The notes beneath the pieces were generated by a model, which had not been told where the DNA came from, searched no databases, and worked only from the letters and a program-made list of their open reading frames with translations. Of a stretch of DNA of 64,000 bases, positions 35,793 to 45,364 are shown piece after piece. Positions within the stretch are counted from its first letter, which is position 1. Each line of letters starts with the position of its first letter. The translations under genes and the position numbers were made by a program. Source of the DNA: Fibrobacterota bacterium (lineage in GTDB: Bacteria; Fibrobacterota; Chitinivibrionia; Chitinivibrionales; FEN-1185); contig PLWQ01000009.1 of the NCBI GenBank assembly GCA_003165595.1, forward strand, positions 1-64,000, in the 5' to 3' direction.

Positions 35793-36542
35793 ATGCAAAA
35801 ACTGCGCATAGTAACGATCAATATTCATAAAGGTCTTTCCTGGGGCAACCGGCGTCTTATTCTTCACCGGCTTCGCGAGGCACTTCGATTCCTCAAAGCC
35901 GATTTGGTTTTCATGCAGGAAGTAGTCGGTAAAAATTCCATCCAGGCGGGAAAACACCTCAATTGGCCCGATAAAGCGCAACACGAATTCCTCGCCGATT
36001 CCGAGTGGAAATACTATGCATATGGAAAGAACGCATTCTATCCTCACGGCCATCATGGCAATGCGATCCTTTCAAAATTTCCCATCCTTCATTCGGAACA
36101 GATCGACACCTCGACCAATAGCTTTGAGCAACGCGGCTTCCTTTACTGTGCCGTGCACATTCCCGGCAACCCCGGTCCGTTGCATTGTCTCTGTATTCAT
36201 CTTGGGCTTTTTGCCGCCTCGCGCCGAAAGCAGCTCCGGATGCAGGCCGACTTCATCAACCGGTGTATTCCGCGCGATGCGCCCATAATCATGGCAGGGG
36301 ACTTTAACGAGTGGCATGGTGAAGACGTCGACGATTTCGCTCAGGTCCTGGGCATGAAGGACGCCGCACGGGAGGCAAACGGCAGGAGGTCGCGCACGTT
36401 TCCGGCGCGCATTCCGTTTTTGCCGCTCGATCGAATTTACCTCAGGGGTTTGACGGCAAAGAAATCCGCAACGTACTATAGGGGAGCGTGGAAAAAGCTT
36501 TCCGATCACGCGGTCTTGTTTACAGAAAGTGAACTGCAATAG
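35793..36542 (+). CDS. Endonuclease/exonuclease/phosphatase family protein (YbhP-like)
   Basis: 249 residues with the EEP fold: start LRIVTINIHKGLSWG, catalytic Glu in FMQEVVG, HHGNAILSKFP, and the metal-binding IIMAGDFNEWHGED and SDHAVLF. No signal peptide. It is one base upstream of a cardiolipin synthase-like gene, the same pairing as ybhP-ybhO (clsB) in Escherichia coli. It probably acts on a phosphodiester, possibly in phospholipid turnover; substrate unknown. Confidence 0.85.
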   Translation: MQKLRIVTINIHKGLSWGNRRLILHRLREALRFLKADLVFMQEVVGKNSIQAGKHLNWPDKAQHEFLADSEWKYYAYGKNAFYPHGHHGNAILSKFPILHSEQIDTSTNSFEQRGFLYCAVHIPGNPGPLHCLCIHLGLFAASRRKQLRMQADFINRCIPRDAPIIMAGDFNEWHGEDVDDFAQVLGMKDAAREANGRRSRTFPARIPFLPLDRIYLRGLTAKKSATYYRGAWKKLSDHAVLFTESELQ

Positions 36543-36543
36543 T

Positions 36544-37914
36544 ATGTTCAAGGTTCACTGGATCGTATTTCATATTCTGCCGATTCTCGGATTTTTTCTC
36601 GCCGTAACGCTGCTGGTTCACCAGAACCGCACACAGCGATCTCCGTCGAGCACGGCTGCCTGGCTGCTCGCAATCTTGCTTATTCCGTATCTTGGCGTAC
36701 CGGCATACCTCCTCTTTGGCGGACGTAAGGCCAGGCGCATGACAAGAACCAAGCCCGGCCTGGCCGTCGAAACAAAAGATACCGTGGAACGGCTGGTGAC
36801 GCAGGGCGTCGGCAGCATCTTCCCCGTGCGTTGCGGCAATGGGGTTTCGCTGCTTCCCACAGGCGAAAAGGCATGTGCCGCGCTCTTCGATCTCGTGGAA
36901 CATGCCGAGAAGAACATCGATATAGCCACCTTCATTCTGGGCAACGATGAAACCGGCATCTCCGTGCTCGCGGCCCTCACGCGCCGGGCCAAACAGGGTG
37001 TTCACGTGCGCCTGCTTCTGGATGCGATTGGCTCAATTCGTGTATCAGGAAAAATGCTTGCTCCTCTCCTGGCAAGCGGAGGCCAATGCGCCTTTTTCAT
37101 GCCGATGATGCATCTGCCTTTTCGGGGCCGCGCAAATTTGCGCAACCATCGAAAAATCGTCATTGTCGATAACGGAACCGCAATGCTCGGCGGCATGAAC
37201 ATCGCGCGGGAGTACATGGGCACCGGCGGGGAAACGCGACGCTGGCACGATCTGTCTCTCATTGTAAAGGGACCGGTGGTTGCGGATCTGCACCAGGTTT
37301 TCTGTTCGGACTGGCGATTTGCCGCAAAGCAGGAGACGGCCGCGGAGAACGGGCCGGCTCCGGCCGGCTCCGGCGCAACCATTGCGCTGCAGCTTGTTCC
37401 GAGCGGACCCGATGTTGCTGGCGATCCGCTCTATGAAAGCATCCTCACCGCGCTGTTTAAGGCCGAGAACCGCGTTTGGATCGTGACGCCATATTTCGTT
37501 CCCGATGAGTTGCTGCTCAAGGCCATGTGTATTGCCGCAAAGCGCGGCGTCGACGTGCGAATCGTGGTGCCTCGCGTCTCCAACCATCCGCTTGCCGATC
37601 TGGTTCGGCGAAGCTATCTCCGTCAGGTGCAAGACAGTGGCGCGACGGTTTTCAACTTCACCCCGGGCATGTTGCACGGCAAAGTGATTCTCGTCGACGA
37701 TTCTCTCAGCATAGTGGGTTCGATGAACATGGACATACGAAGCTTCTTTCTCAACTACGAGGTTGCGCTGTTTATCTATGACGAAAGCGTGGTTAAAGAC
37801 CTGGGAAACTGGGTAACCGATCTTATGAGTCAATCTATCACGGGAATCAGGAAAGCTAATGTCTTCGTTGAATTTCTGGAAGGGGCTGCGCGTCTTCTTG
37901 CGCCGCTTCTGTAA
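36544..37914 (+). CDS. Cardiolipin synthase / phospholipase D family protein
   Basis: 456 residues from ATG 36544. Two N-terminal membrane segments (VFHILPILGFFLAVTLLV and LLAILLIPYLGVPAYLLF), then two PLD motifs: NHRKIVIVDNGTAMLGGMN and LHGKVILVDDSLSIVGSMN. The enzyme condenses phosphatidylglycerol (or related) into cardiolipin at the inner membrane. It starts one base after the stop of the EEP gene, so the two are co-translated as in the ybhP-clsB pair. The first PLD His-x-Lys is present in both motifs. Confidence 0.88.
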   Translation: MFKVHWIVFHILPILGFFLAVTLLVHQNRTQRSPSSTAAWLLAILLIPYLGVPAYLLFGGRKARRMTRTKPGLAVETKDTVERLVTQGVGSIFPVRCGNGVSLLPTGEKACAALFDLVEHAEKNIDIATFILGNDETGISVLAALTRRAKQGVHVRLLLDAIGSIRVSGKMLAPLLASGGQCAFFMPMMHLPFRGRANLRNHRKIVIVDNGTAMLGGMNIAREYMGTGGETRRWHDLSLIVKGPVVADLHQVFCSDWRFAAKQETAAENGPAPAGSGATIALQLVPSGPDVAGDPLYESILTALFKAENRVWIVTPYFVPDELLLKAMCIAAKRGVDVRIVVPRVSNHPLADLVRRSYLRQVQDSGATVFNFTPGMLHGKVILVDDSLSIVGSMNMDIRSFFLNYEVALFIYDESVVKDLGNWVTDLMSQSITGIRKANVFVEFLEGAARLLAPLL

Positions 37915-37953
37915 AGGATGCCAAACAATCCTACATAGTGAGGGAGACCTGTC

Positions 37954-39555
37954 ATGAAAAAGATTCTCTTGAGCGCGTGTGTGACCCTTATCCTTGGCTT
38001 CGCAACCAACACAGGCGCGGCCTCACCCGACGCTGACGATTTGCTCAAAATGGCGCGATCCGGCGTGGATGAAGAGGTTTTGAGTTCCTATATTGACGCC
38101 GCGCCCGACACGTTTGACCTGAGTGTGGAGGACATCATCACGCTCAAAGATTTGGGTGTCCCGTCAAAGATCATCAGCGACGCTTTACGTCACAAACATC
38201 CCAACGAAACCGATTCCGCGTCCGCAAGCGTAGCTTCGGAAATAATTCAAACGGCATCCAACGACACCGCTGCCGGCGCGCAACCGCCCCCGGATATCCT
38301 AACGGCCGCTGCGGTCGCACCGGCGCCCACCGATCAAAACATTTCGTTCTTCTATGAGGCGCTTTATCCGTATGGAAATTGGCTGAACATCGACGGCACC
38401 TGGTGCTGGCAGCCCAATGCGATGGTTGTGAGTCCCGACTGGGCCCCGTACTGCCGCCATGGCCATTGGGTCGATTCGGATTATGGATGGTGCTGGGTTT
38501 CCGATTATTCATGGGGATGGGCGCCGTTCCACTACGGACGCTGGTTTCATCACCGAACGCGAGGATGGTGCTGGATGCCCGATACGGAATGGGGGCCGGC
38601 ATGGGTTGCCTGGCGTATGGGAGACGATTATTGCGGATGGGCGCCATTGCCGCCGCACACCCGGTACGATGGCCGTGCTGGATTTTATTTCGGGAGTTCC
38701 CTCGTGGGTGATGATTTTGAGTTCAATTTGACTGCCGACGACTATTTCTTCGTGCCGTACGGCAATTTCTGCGACCGGCATCCCTGGGGTCATGTGGTGC
38801 CTTCGGCACGGGCACGGGATGCATACCGGAATACCAGCTTTGTCAGGAATTCCTACGGGTTTGAGGGCGGACACATAGTCAATCGCGGCCTGCCGGTCGA
38901 CAGAATTTCCAAGGCCATGAGCAGGCCGGTTGTGCAAGTAGCTATTGTCAACGACAACCTGAGGCCGGGCCAGCTCATACAACGTGGCTTGCTTAAGGAT
39001 AACCAGCTTGTTATGTATAGACCGGCAATTGCCCCGGCCACGCCAAAAAACCCCACCGCCATAAAGTCGATGCTGGTTAAAAGAGCTGCAAGCGCGCCGC
39101 AACAGGGGAGCGCCTCCGGCAAGGCTCTTTTAAATCGTCAACAGGCGGCAGCGCAACAAACGCTGCGAGACCAGCAGCAAAGAGCCAAGAACGCGGGGCA
39201 GGAAAAGAATCGTCTGGAAAAGGCGGCAGCCGGCGAGACTGATTCGAAAAAACGAGCCGACTTGCAGGCAGAGGCGGAAATTCAGTCGAGCAGGGCCCAA
39301 CAAGCCCGGGCTCATGCTGCTAACATAAAGCAATGGAGGCCTTCAGCGCAACAAAAGATTGCGGTCGTGCCCCGGTCCGTGGTAGTGCCGCAGACGTCGG
39401 CCGTAAGCAGAGGGCAAATGCAGGTACAAGTGCGGGCGCAAATTCAAAACGAAGCTCGCATGGAACGGCAACGCCAGCCTGCAATGGATCAAATGATCAG
39501 GAGTCATCCCGCACAACAGAATAGCGCGGGCCGTTCTCAGGATAAGAAGCGATAG
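37954..39555 (+). CDS. DUF6600-type Trp-rich exported protein
   Basis: 533 residues. Signal peptide ends NTGAAS. A Trp/Tyr/Gly-rich middle (residues 140-270) has repeats such as HGHWVDSDYGWCWVSDYSWG, and GRWFHHRTRGWCWMPDTEWG, typical of DUF6600. The C-terminus is a Gln/Arg/Ala-rich coiled coil (about residues 390-470) and basic tail. Such proteins are often linked to the envelope; their role is unknown. It precedes the macAB-like operon by 103 bp. Confidence 0.7.
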   Translation: MKKILLSACVTLILGFATNTGAASPDADDLLKMARSGVDEEVLSSYIDAAPDTFDLSVEDIITLKDLGVPSKIISDALRHKHPNETDSASASVASEIIQTASNDTAAGAQPPPDILTAAAVAPAPTDQNISFFYEALYPYGNWLNIDGTWCWQPNAMVVSPDWAPYCRHGHWVDSDYGWCWVSDYSWGWAPFHYGRWFHHRTRGWCWMPDTEWGPAWVAWRMGDDYCGWAPLPPHTRYDGRAGFYFGSSLVGDDFEFNLTADDYFFVPYGNFCDRHPWGHVVPSARARDAYRNTSFVRNSYGFEGGHIVNRGLPVDRISKAMSRPVVQVAIVNDNLRPGQLIQRGLLKDNQLVMYRPAIAPATPKNPTAIKSMLVKRAASAPQQGSASGKALLNRQQAAAQQTLRDQQQRAKNAGQEKNRLEKAAAGETDSKKRADLQAEAEIQSSRAQQARAHAANIKQWRPSAQQKIAVVPRSVVVPQTSAVSRGQMQVQVRAQIQNEARMERQRQPAMDQMIRSHPAQQNSAGRSQDKKR

Positions 39556-39658
39556 AGCCTCAGGGCTCGTCACTACTTTTGCTGCAAGCCAGATATTGAC
39601 AAGAGGTGTTGTTCGATTTCCGATGCCTCTGCGGCATAACAAAGATAGGAGAAGACCG

Positions 39659-41047
39659 ATGACGGAATCCGCTGCCCTCCAACCCGCGGCTCCCGACCCG
39701 AAGCCGGAACAAAAGGACGATTTAAAATCTCTTCCCCCGGCAAAACCGCAGGCACGACCCGAGTCATCGCCGAAGGGCCTTGGTGCTGCCGAGTCCGCGA
39801 TAGGTGCTCCGCGCGATGGACCAAACCGGCCCGAAGAAAAGAAGGCAAATTCCTTCCGGAAAGTTTTCGCCTATTTCTTGTCGGCCGCCCCGGCGAAGAA
39901 ACGTTCCGTTCCGCGTATCCTTTTGCTCGTTGCCATGCTGATCGCATGCATTGCGGCGATAACGATAGGGTACAGGCTTCTATTTGTTAAAGCCAAGCCC
40001 AAGTATGTTACCGCCGCAATCGAACGCGGCGACGTTGAAAGTACTGTCGTGGCGGCGGGAGTTCTTCAACCCCTTAGTTACGTTGACGTGGGCGCACAGA
40101 CTTCCGGGCTGCTCAAGTCGCTTAAAGTGGCGCGCGGCGACAGGGTTGAAAAAGGCCAACTGCTTGCCGAAATCGATCCCATCCTGGCCGCGACGGCGCT
40201 CGCCTCCGCCCAGGCCGGGCACCAGGACCTTACCGCGCAGCGCAATGTTAAGCAGGCACTCCTGACACTTGCCAAACTGGAAAAAGCGCGGAATGACAAA
40301 CTGCTCAAAGCAGGCGAAGTTTCCGTTGAGGACCGGGACATCACGAAATCGGCCTACGATGCGGCAACGTCTACGGTCAATTCTCTCGCCGCGCAGATCC
40401 TGGTGACAAAAGCAGCCGTGGATGCGGCCCAGGCCGATTTGGGCTATACGAAAATCGCAGCGCCCATCGCGGGTGAGGTTGTGTCCATCACCACGCTTGA
40501 GGGGCAGACGATTAATGACAAAGCGCAGGCGCCAACGATTCTCCGAATTGCAAATCTGGACACGATCACGGTTTGGGCACAGGTTTCGGAGGCCGATATT
40601 GTAAGCGTCAAAGCGGGCCAGGACGTTTACTTCACCATTCTGGGGCTCAACGACCGGCGCTGGACCGGGCATGTGCGCCAGATCCTTCCTTCCCCGGAGC
40701 TCATTAACAACGTGGTGTTTTATGACGTGCTTTTCGACGTGCCGAATCCGGATCGCGTACTCAAGATTCAAATGACCGCGCAGGTTTTTGTAATCCTGGC
40801 GCAGGCGAAAAATGTCCTGCTCATTCCCATTGCCGCGGTCGGGAGTGCGGCGTCGAATTCGGCCATCCTCGTGCGAGTGCTCAAGCCGAACGGGGCGGTC
40901 GAGTCGCGCGCAATCAAGATAGGCGTCAAGAGCGAAATAATGGCGGAAGTTACGGAGGGTCTCCAGGAAAAGGAACAAATCATCCTTAAAGAAATCAAAA
41001 CTAAAGACAAGACCAAGAGCTCGCTTGGCGGACAGAGGGCGCCATAA
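39659..41047 (+). CDS. macA: MacA-like periplasmic adaptor (HlyD/RND-type membrane fusion protein)
   Basis: 462 residues from ATG 39659, with GGAGAAGA upstream. A 75-residue Pro/Lys-rich cytoplasmic leader, one membrane anchor (ILLLVAMLIACIAAITIGY) and then lipoyl, hairpin and beta-barrel domains (VGAQTSGLLKSLKVARGDRV, DLGYTKIAAPIAGEV). It couples the MacB ATPase to an outer-membrane channel. The long cytoplasmic leader is unusual for MacA. It ends 1 bp before macB. Confidence 0.88.
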   Translation: MTESAALQPAAPDPKPEQKDDLKSLPPAKPQARPESSPKGLGAAESAIGAPRDGPNRPEEKKANSFRKVFAYFLSAAPAKKRSVPRILLLVAMLIACIAAITIGYRLLFVKAKPKYVTAAIERGDVESTVVAAGVLQPLSYVDVGAQTSGLLKSLKVARGDRVEKGQLLAEIDPILAATALASAQAGHQDLTAQRNVKQALLTLAKLEKARNDKLLKAGEVSVEDRDITKSAYDAATSTVNSLAAQILVTKAAVDAAQADLGYTKIAAPIAGEVVSITTLEGQTINDKAQAPTILRIANLDTITVWAQVSEADIVSVKAGQDVYFTILGLNDRRWTGHVRQILPSPELINNVVFYDVLFDVPNPDRVLKIQMTAQVFVILAQAKNVLLIPIAAVGSAASNSAILVRVLKPNGAVESRAIKIGVKSEIMAEVTEGLQEKEQIILKEIKTKDKTKSSLGGQRAP

Positions 41048-41048
41048 A

Positions 41049-42992
41049 ATGAGCTCGTCCCTTCTTGAACTGGCCAACGTTGGGCGCACCTACCATTCGG
41101 GCGGCGAGCCGCTTACGGTACTCAGGGAAGTAAGCTTGACAATTAACAGCGGCGAATTCGTCGCAATTATGGGCGCATCCGGTTCGGGTAAGTCCACACT
41201 CATGAATATCGTCGGCTGTCTTGACAAGCCGTCAAGCGGCGCCTACAAAATACGCGGCGTGGAAGTTTCCAGCCTGAGCAGCGATGCGCTTGCGGCGCTT
41301 CGGCGCGACACCTTTGGTTTCATATTCCAGCGTTACAACCTGATGTCCGATTTGAGCGCCGTTGAAAACGCGGAGGTTCCCGCTGTTTACTGCGGCATGG
41401 CAAAACAACAGCGATCGGCTCACGCCGGTGAATTGCTGCAGCAACTCGGCCTTGGCGACCGGCTGCAACATCATCCCAATCAACTCTCGGGAGGTCAGCA
41501 GCAGCGTGTGAGCATAGCCCGTGCGCTCATGAACGGCGGCCCGGTGATCCTCGCCGATGAACCCACCGGAGCGTTGGACAGCAAGGGCGGCAAGGAGGTC
41601 ATGGCAATTCTGGTGAAGCTTCACGAGCAAGGCCACACGATTATTTTGGTGACCCACGATAGCGACATCGCAGCCTACGCTCACCGCCTCGTGCGCATTA
41701 CGGACGGCCGAATCACCTCTGATGAGCCGCAGCAAAAAGGCGAGGCAAATCCGCAAGCAAAGGCCGGCGAAGTGGAAAAGGATGTTAAGCCCGGCATGGC
41801 TGTCCTCGGCGAAGCCCTCAAGATGGCATTGCGTTCGCTGCTGCACAACCGAATGCGAACAATGCTTACCATGCTCGGCATTATCATCGGCGTCGCATCT
41901 GTGGTGGCGCTCATGGCCATCGGCAACGGCGCAAAGCAGGATGTGGTGGAGCGTATCCAGGCCATGGGCACCGACCTGTTGACAATTATGCGCGGCCCGC
42001 CGAACGTTCGCGCCTCTGCCAACATCGTCACCAGCTTTCTTCCCGAAGATCTGCCCTCCATCGGAAATGTTACCGGCGTGGCGATGGCTATTCCGGAAAC
42101 GAATATATCTTCACTATTGCGATTCGGCAACCAGGACTTGACGGTTACGGTAGTGGGGACCGGCGAGAACTTTCCGCTTGTCCACGATTGGCCGGCGGAA
42201 ACCGGCGTATTTTTCTCGTCGGAACATGTGAGACGGTACGCACAAGTCGTCAACCTTGGCCAGACCGTCGCAAAGAATCTGTTTCCCCAGGGCACGAATC
42301 CGGTAGGCCGGTACGTGCTTATCGGCAGCGCGCCTTTCCTGGTGATCGGCGTGATGAGCAGCAAAGGGTTGGACCAGCGGGGAAACGACATGGACAACTC
42401 GGTGTGGTTGCCCTACACCACAGGCGGAGCCAGGATCTTTGGACAACGCTTCTTCAACGATTTTGTTGTGAGAGTAAAACCGGACGCGGATATGAGCCTG
42501 GTGCAAGCCGATCTCCACACCTTGCTGATGAAACGCCATCGCAAAGAGGACTTTAACATTCGCAACATGGCCACCACAATCGAGACTGCCAATGAGACGC
42601 AGAACACGCTCACCTATTTGCTTGCGGCAATTGCCGTGATCTCGCTGGTTGTGGGCGGCATAGGCGTAATGAATATTATGCTTGTGTCCGTGACGGAACG
42701 GACGCGCGAAATCGGCATTCGCATGGCCATTGGCGCTCGCGGCTTCGACGTACTGTTTCAGTTTCTCACCGAGGCCGTGATGGTGTGCTTTATCGGCGGC
42801 CTGGCAGGAATCGTGGTGGGAGTGGGCGGAGGTCTTGCGGTGTCGGCTCTTGCGGGATGGCGGGTGATATTTACGGTGGCGCCGATCATAATTGCATGCT
42901 CCTGTGCAATCGTTACCGGCATCGTCTTTGGCTATCTGCCGGCGAGAAAGGCCGCGCATCTCGATCCTATTGAGGCTTTGGCGCGGGACTAG
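41049..42992 (+). CDS. macB: MacB-like ABC exporter (ATPase fused to FtsX-type permease)
   Basis: 647 residues. ATPase half: Walker A GASGSGKST, LSGGQQQRVSIARAL, DEPTGALDSKGG and VTHD. Linker, then a membrane helix (MRTMLTMLGIIIGVASVVAL), a large periplasmic domain and three C-terminal helices with NIMLVSVTERTREIGIRMAI. It exports peptides, lipoproteins or macrolides with MacA. The domain order and size match MacB. Confidence 0.93.
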   Translation: MSSSLLELANVGRTYHSGGEPLTVLREVSLTINSGEFVAIMGASGSGKSTLMNIVGCLDKPSSGAYKIRGVEVSSLSSDALAALRRDTFGFIFQRYNLMSDLSAVENAEVPAVYCGMAKQQRSAHAGELLQQLGLGDRLQHHPNQLSGGQQQRVSIARALMNGGPVILADEPTGALDSKGGKEVMAILVKLHEQGHTIILVTHDSDIAAYAHRLVRITDGRITSDEPQQKGEANPQAKAGEVEKDVKPGMAVLGEALKMALRSLLHNRMRTMLTMLGIIIGVASVVALMAIGNGAKQDVVERIQAMGTDLLTIMRGPPNVRASANIVTSFLPEDLPSIGNVTGVAMAIPETNISSLLRFGNQDLTVTVVGTGENFPLVHDWPAETGVFFSSEHVRRYAQVVNLGQTVAKNLFPQGTNPVGRYVLIGSAPFLVIGVMSSKGLDQRGNDMDNSVWLPYTTGGARIFGQRFFNDFVVRVKPDADMSLVQADLHTLLMKRHRKEDFNIRNMATTIETANETQNTLTYLLAAIAVISLVVGGIGVMNIMLVSVTERTREIGIRMAIGARGFDVLFQFLTEAVMVCFIGGLAGIVVGVGGGLAVSALAGWRVIFTVAPIIIACSCAIVTGIVFGYLPARKAAHLDPIEALARD

Positions 42993-43049
42993 CCGCCGGA
43001 GGGGACATGTTCAATCATAATGATCTCGGATAAACATAACAAGGAGTGA

Positions 43050-45359
43050 ATGTTGACACAAGATAGTGAAGCACTACAGCTTCAAGAAAGCGCGCCGAAA
43101 AGTACCATCAAGCGCGTGGCGTTTGTGGGCAACTACCTGCCGCGGCAATGCGGAATCGCGACGTTTACAACCGATTTGTGTGAAGCGTTCGCTTCGGCAT
43201 ACGCCGATACGAGTTGCATCGCTTTGCCGGTCAACGATACCGAGGCCGGCTACCCGTATCCGCCCAGGGTTCGGTTCGAACTAACGGAAAAAGATATCCG
43301 GTCCTATCGCCGCGCCGCGGACTTTCTGAACATCAACAATGTTGACATCGTCTGCCTGCAGCACGAGTATGGAATTTTTGGAGGACGGGCAGGCAGCCAC
43401 ATCCTGGCGCTCTTGCGGGAATTGCGTATGCCGGTCGTCACGACGCTGCACACCATTCTCAAGGACCCGAACCCGGATCAGATGCGGGTGCTCAAGGAAA
43501 TCTCCGCGTTATCGGACCGACTGGTGGTGATGAGTGAGCGGGGAAAGGCGTTTTTGCAAGAAGTCTACGGCGTATCGATTGACAAAATAGATCTGATACC
43601 GCACGGTATCCCCGATGTGCCGTTCGTTGATTCCAGCTTTCACAAGGACCTGTTCGGTGTTGAAGGCAAGATCGTTTTGCTCAGCTTTGGGCTCCTGTCT
43701 GCGGACAAGGGAATCGAAAATGTGATCAGCGCGCTGCCCGACATTATCGCAAAGCATCCGAACGTGGTGTACATTATCGTGGGCGCGACACATCCGCACG
43801 TATTGATTCACGAAGGCGAATCCTATCGGTTATCGTTGCAATGGCTGGCGCAGGAAAAAGGCGTTGAAGGGCAGGTGATCTTCTACAACCGCTTCGTGAG
43901 CCTGGAAGAGCTTATCGAGTTCATCAGCGCAGCCGATATGTACCTCACTCCCTATCTGAACGCGGCTCAAATCACCTCAGGCACCCTGGCCTACACCCTG
44001 GGCGCGGGCAAGGCCGTAATTTCGACACCGTACTGGTACGCCGAAGAAATGCTGGCCGAAGAACGGGGCGTGCTGGTTCCGTTTCACGATCCTTCCGCGA
44101 TTGCCGAACAAGTCAATGAGCTGATCGGCAACGACGCAAAGCGCCACGCCATGCGCAAGCGGGCCTATCTGTTCGGAAGGTCCATGACCTGGCCGCGGGT
44201 GGTGGAGCGCTACAAGGAAAGCTTCGAACGGGCCAGGAGCGAACGCCGGAAGTTTACCCCGCCGGGCTTTATGGCAAGGGCGCTTGACAAAAGCAGCGGC
44301 GAGCTGCCCCCGCTCAAACTTGACCACCTGCGTCACATGACCGATGAGACCGGCATGCTGCAGCACGCCGTTTTCACCGTGCCCAATTACCGCGAGGGGT
44401 ATACCACGGATGACAATGCCCGCGCGCTCATGGTAAGCGCGATGCTGGAGGAAGCGGGCAGCGGCGTTGCCTTCGATCTTGCGTCCCGGTATCTGGCATT
44501 TGTCTGGTATGCTTTCAATACCCAGACCGGACATTTTCGCAATGCCATGGATTACCAGCGCCACTGGCAGGAAGAAAGTATCCCTGACGACAGCCACGGC
44601 AGGACATTGTGGTCGCTGGGTACGGTGCTCGGCCGCTCCACCTCGGATGCGCTCCACAACATGGCCGGATGGATGTTCGAGCAGGCCTTGCCCGCAATTC
44701 TCAATACCACCAGTCCGCGCGCCTGGGCATTCGCGCTCATCGGCATGCACGAATACCTTCGCCGTTTCGCGGGCGACCGAAAGGCAAATCAGGTGCGGGA
44801 GGAATTGGCAAGCAGGTTGTTGACAATGTACAAGAACAACCGGGCGGATGATTGGCGCTGGTACGAAGACAGGCTTACGTATTGTAATGCGGCGCTTCCG
44901 CACGCGCTCATCATGTCGGGCAAGTGGATTCCAAACGCCGAAATGATGGAAGCGGGATTCGAGTCGCTCGACTGGCTCGCGAAATTGCAGCACTCGGAGG
45001 AGGGCGGGGGGCATTTTGTTCCCATCGGCTCCAACGGGTTCTACAAGAAGGGGAGTGAGCGGGCGCGTTTCGATCAACAGCCCGTGGAAGCGCAGGCCAT
45101 GGTTTCGGCCTGCCTCGAGGCGTACAAAATTTCAGGTGATAAAATCTGGCACAAAGAAGCCAGACGGGCCTTTGAGTGGTTCCTTGGCCGCAACGACCTG
45201 AACATTCCCATCTACGACCCGACTACAGGCGGGTGCCGCGACGGCCTGCATCCCGACCGTCCCAACGAGAACCAGGGCGCGGAATCCACGCTTGCTTTTC
45301 TGCAATCGCTCATGGAGCTTCGGCTGGCCGAAAATACCCTTCAACCAACGGAATCATAA
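43050..45359 (+). CDS. Two-domain glycosyltransferase (GT4 plus C-terminal alpha/alpha domain)
   Basis: 769 residues. The N-terminal 400 residues are a GT-B glycosyltransferase (FVGNYLPRQCGIATFTTDLC, LQHEYGIFGG, LSFGLLSADKGIENVISALP, TPYLNAAQITSGTLAYTLG). The C-terminal 340 residues form an alpha/alpha toroid-like domain (DNARALMVSAMLEEAG, DRLTYCNAALPHALIMSG), as in some fused mannosyl/glucosyl transferases. It is 5 bp upstream of a GH130 gene, a frequent partner for mannosyl enzymes. The strong AAGGAG ribosome binding site supports the ATG at 43050. Confidence 0.85.
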   Translation: MLTQDSEALQLQESAPKSTIKRVAFVGNYLPRQCGIATFTTDLCEAFASAYADTSCIALPVNDTEAGYPYPPRVRFELTEKDIRSYRRAADFLNINNVDIVCLQHEYGIFGGRAGSHILALLRELRMPVVTTLHTILKDPNPDQMRVLKEISALSDRLVVMSERGKAFLQEVYGVSIDKIDLIPHGIPDVPFVDSSFHKDLFGVEGKIVLLSFGLLSADKGIENVISALPDIIAKHPNVVYIIVGATHPHVLIHEGESYRLSLQWLAQEKGVEGQVIFYNRFVSLEELIEFISAADMYLTPYLNAAQITSGTLAYTLGAGKAVISTPYWYAEEMLAEERGVLVPFHDPSAIAEQVNELIGNDAKRHAMRKRAYLFGRSMTWPRVVERYKESFERARSERRKFTPPGFMARALDKSSGELPPLKLDHLRHMTDETGMLQHAVFTVPNYREGYTTDDNARALMVSAMLEEAGSGVAFDLASRYLAFVWYAFNTQTGHFRNAMDYQRHWQEESIPDDSHGRTLWSLGTVLGRSTSDALHNMAGWMFEQALPAILNTTSPRAWAFALIGMHEYLRRFAGDRKANQVREELASRLLTMYKNNRADDWRWYEDRLTYCNAALPHALIMSGKWIPNAEMMEAGFESLDWLAKLQHSEEGGGHFVPIGSNGFYKKGSERARFDQQPVEAQAMVSACLEAYKISGDKIWHKEARRAFEWFLGRNDLNIPIYDPTTGGCRDGLHPDRPNENQGAESTLAFLQSLMELRLAENTLQPTES

Positions 45360-45364
45360 CCATT

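Noticed and set aside
35658-36056. 132-codon minus-strand frame over the tandem structured elements and the EEP gene
   Set aside because: It is the shadow of the EEP gene and the repeats; the EEP frame has clear catalytic motifs.
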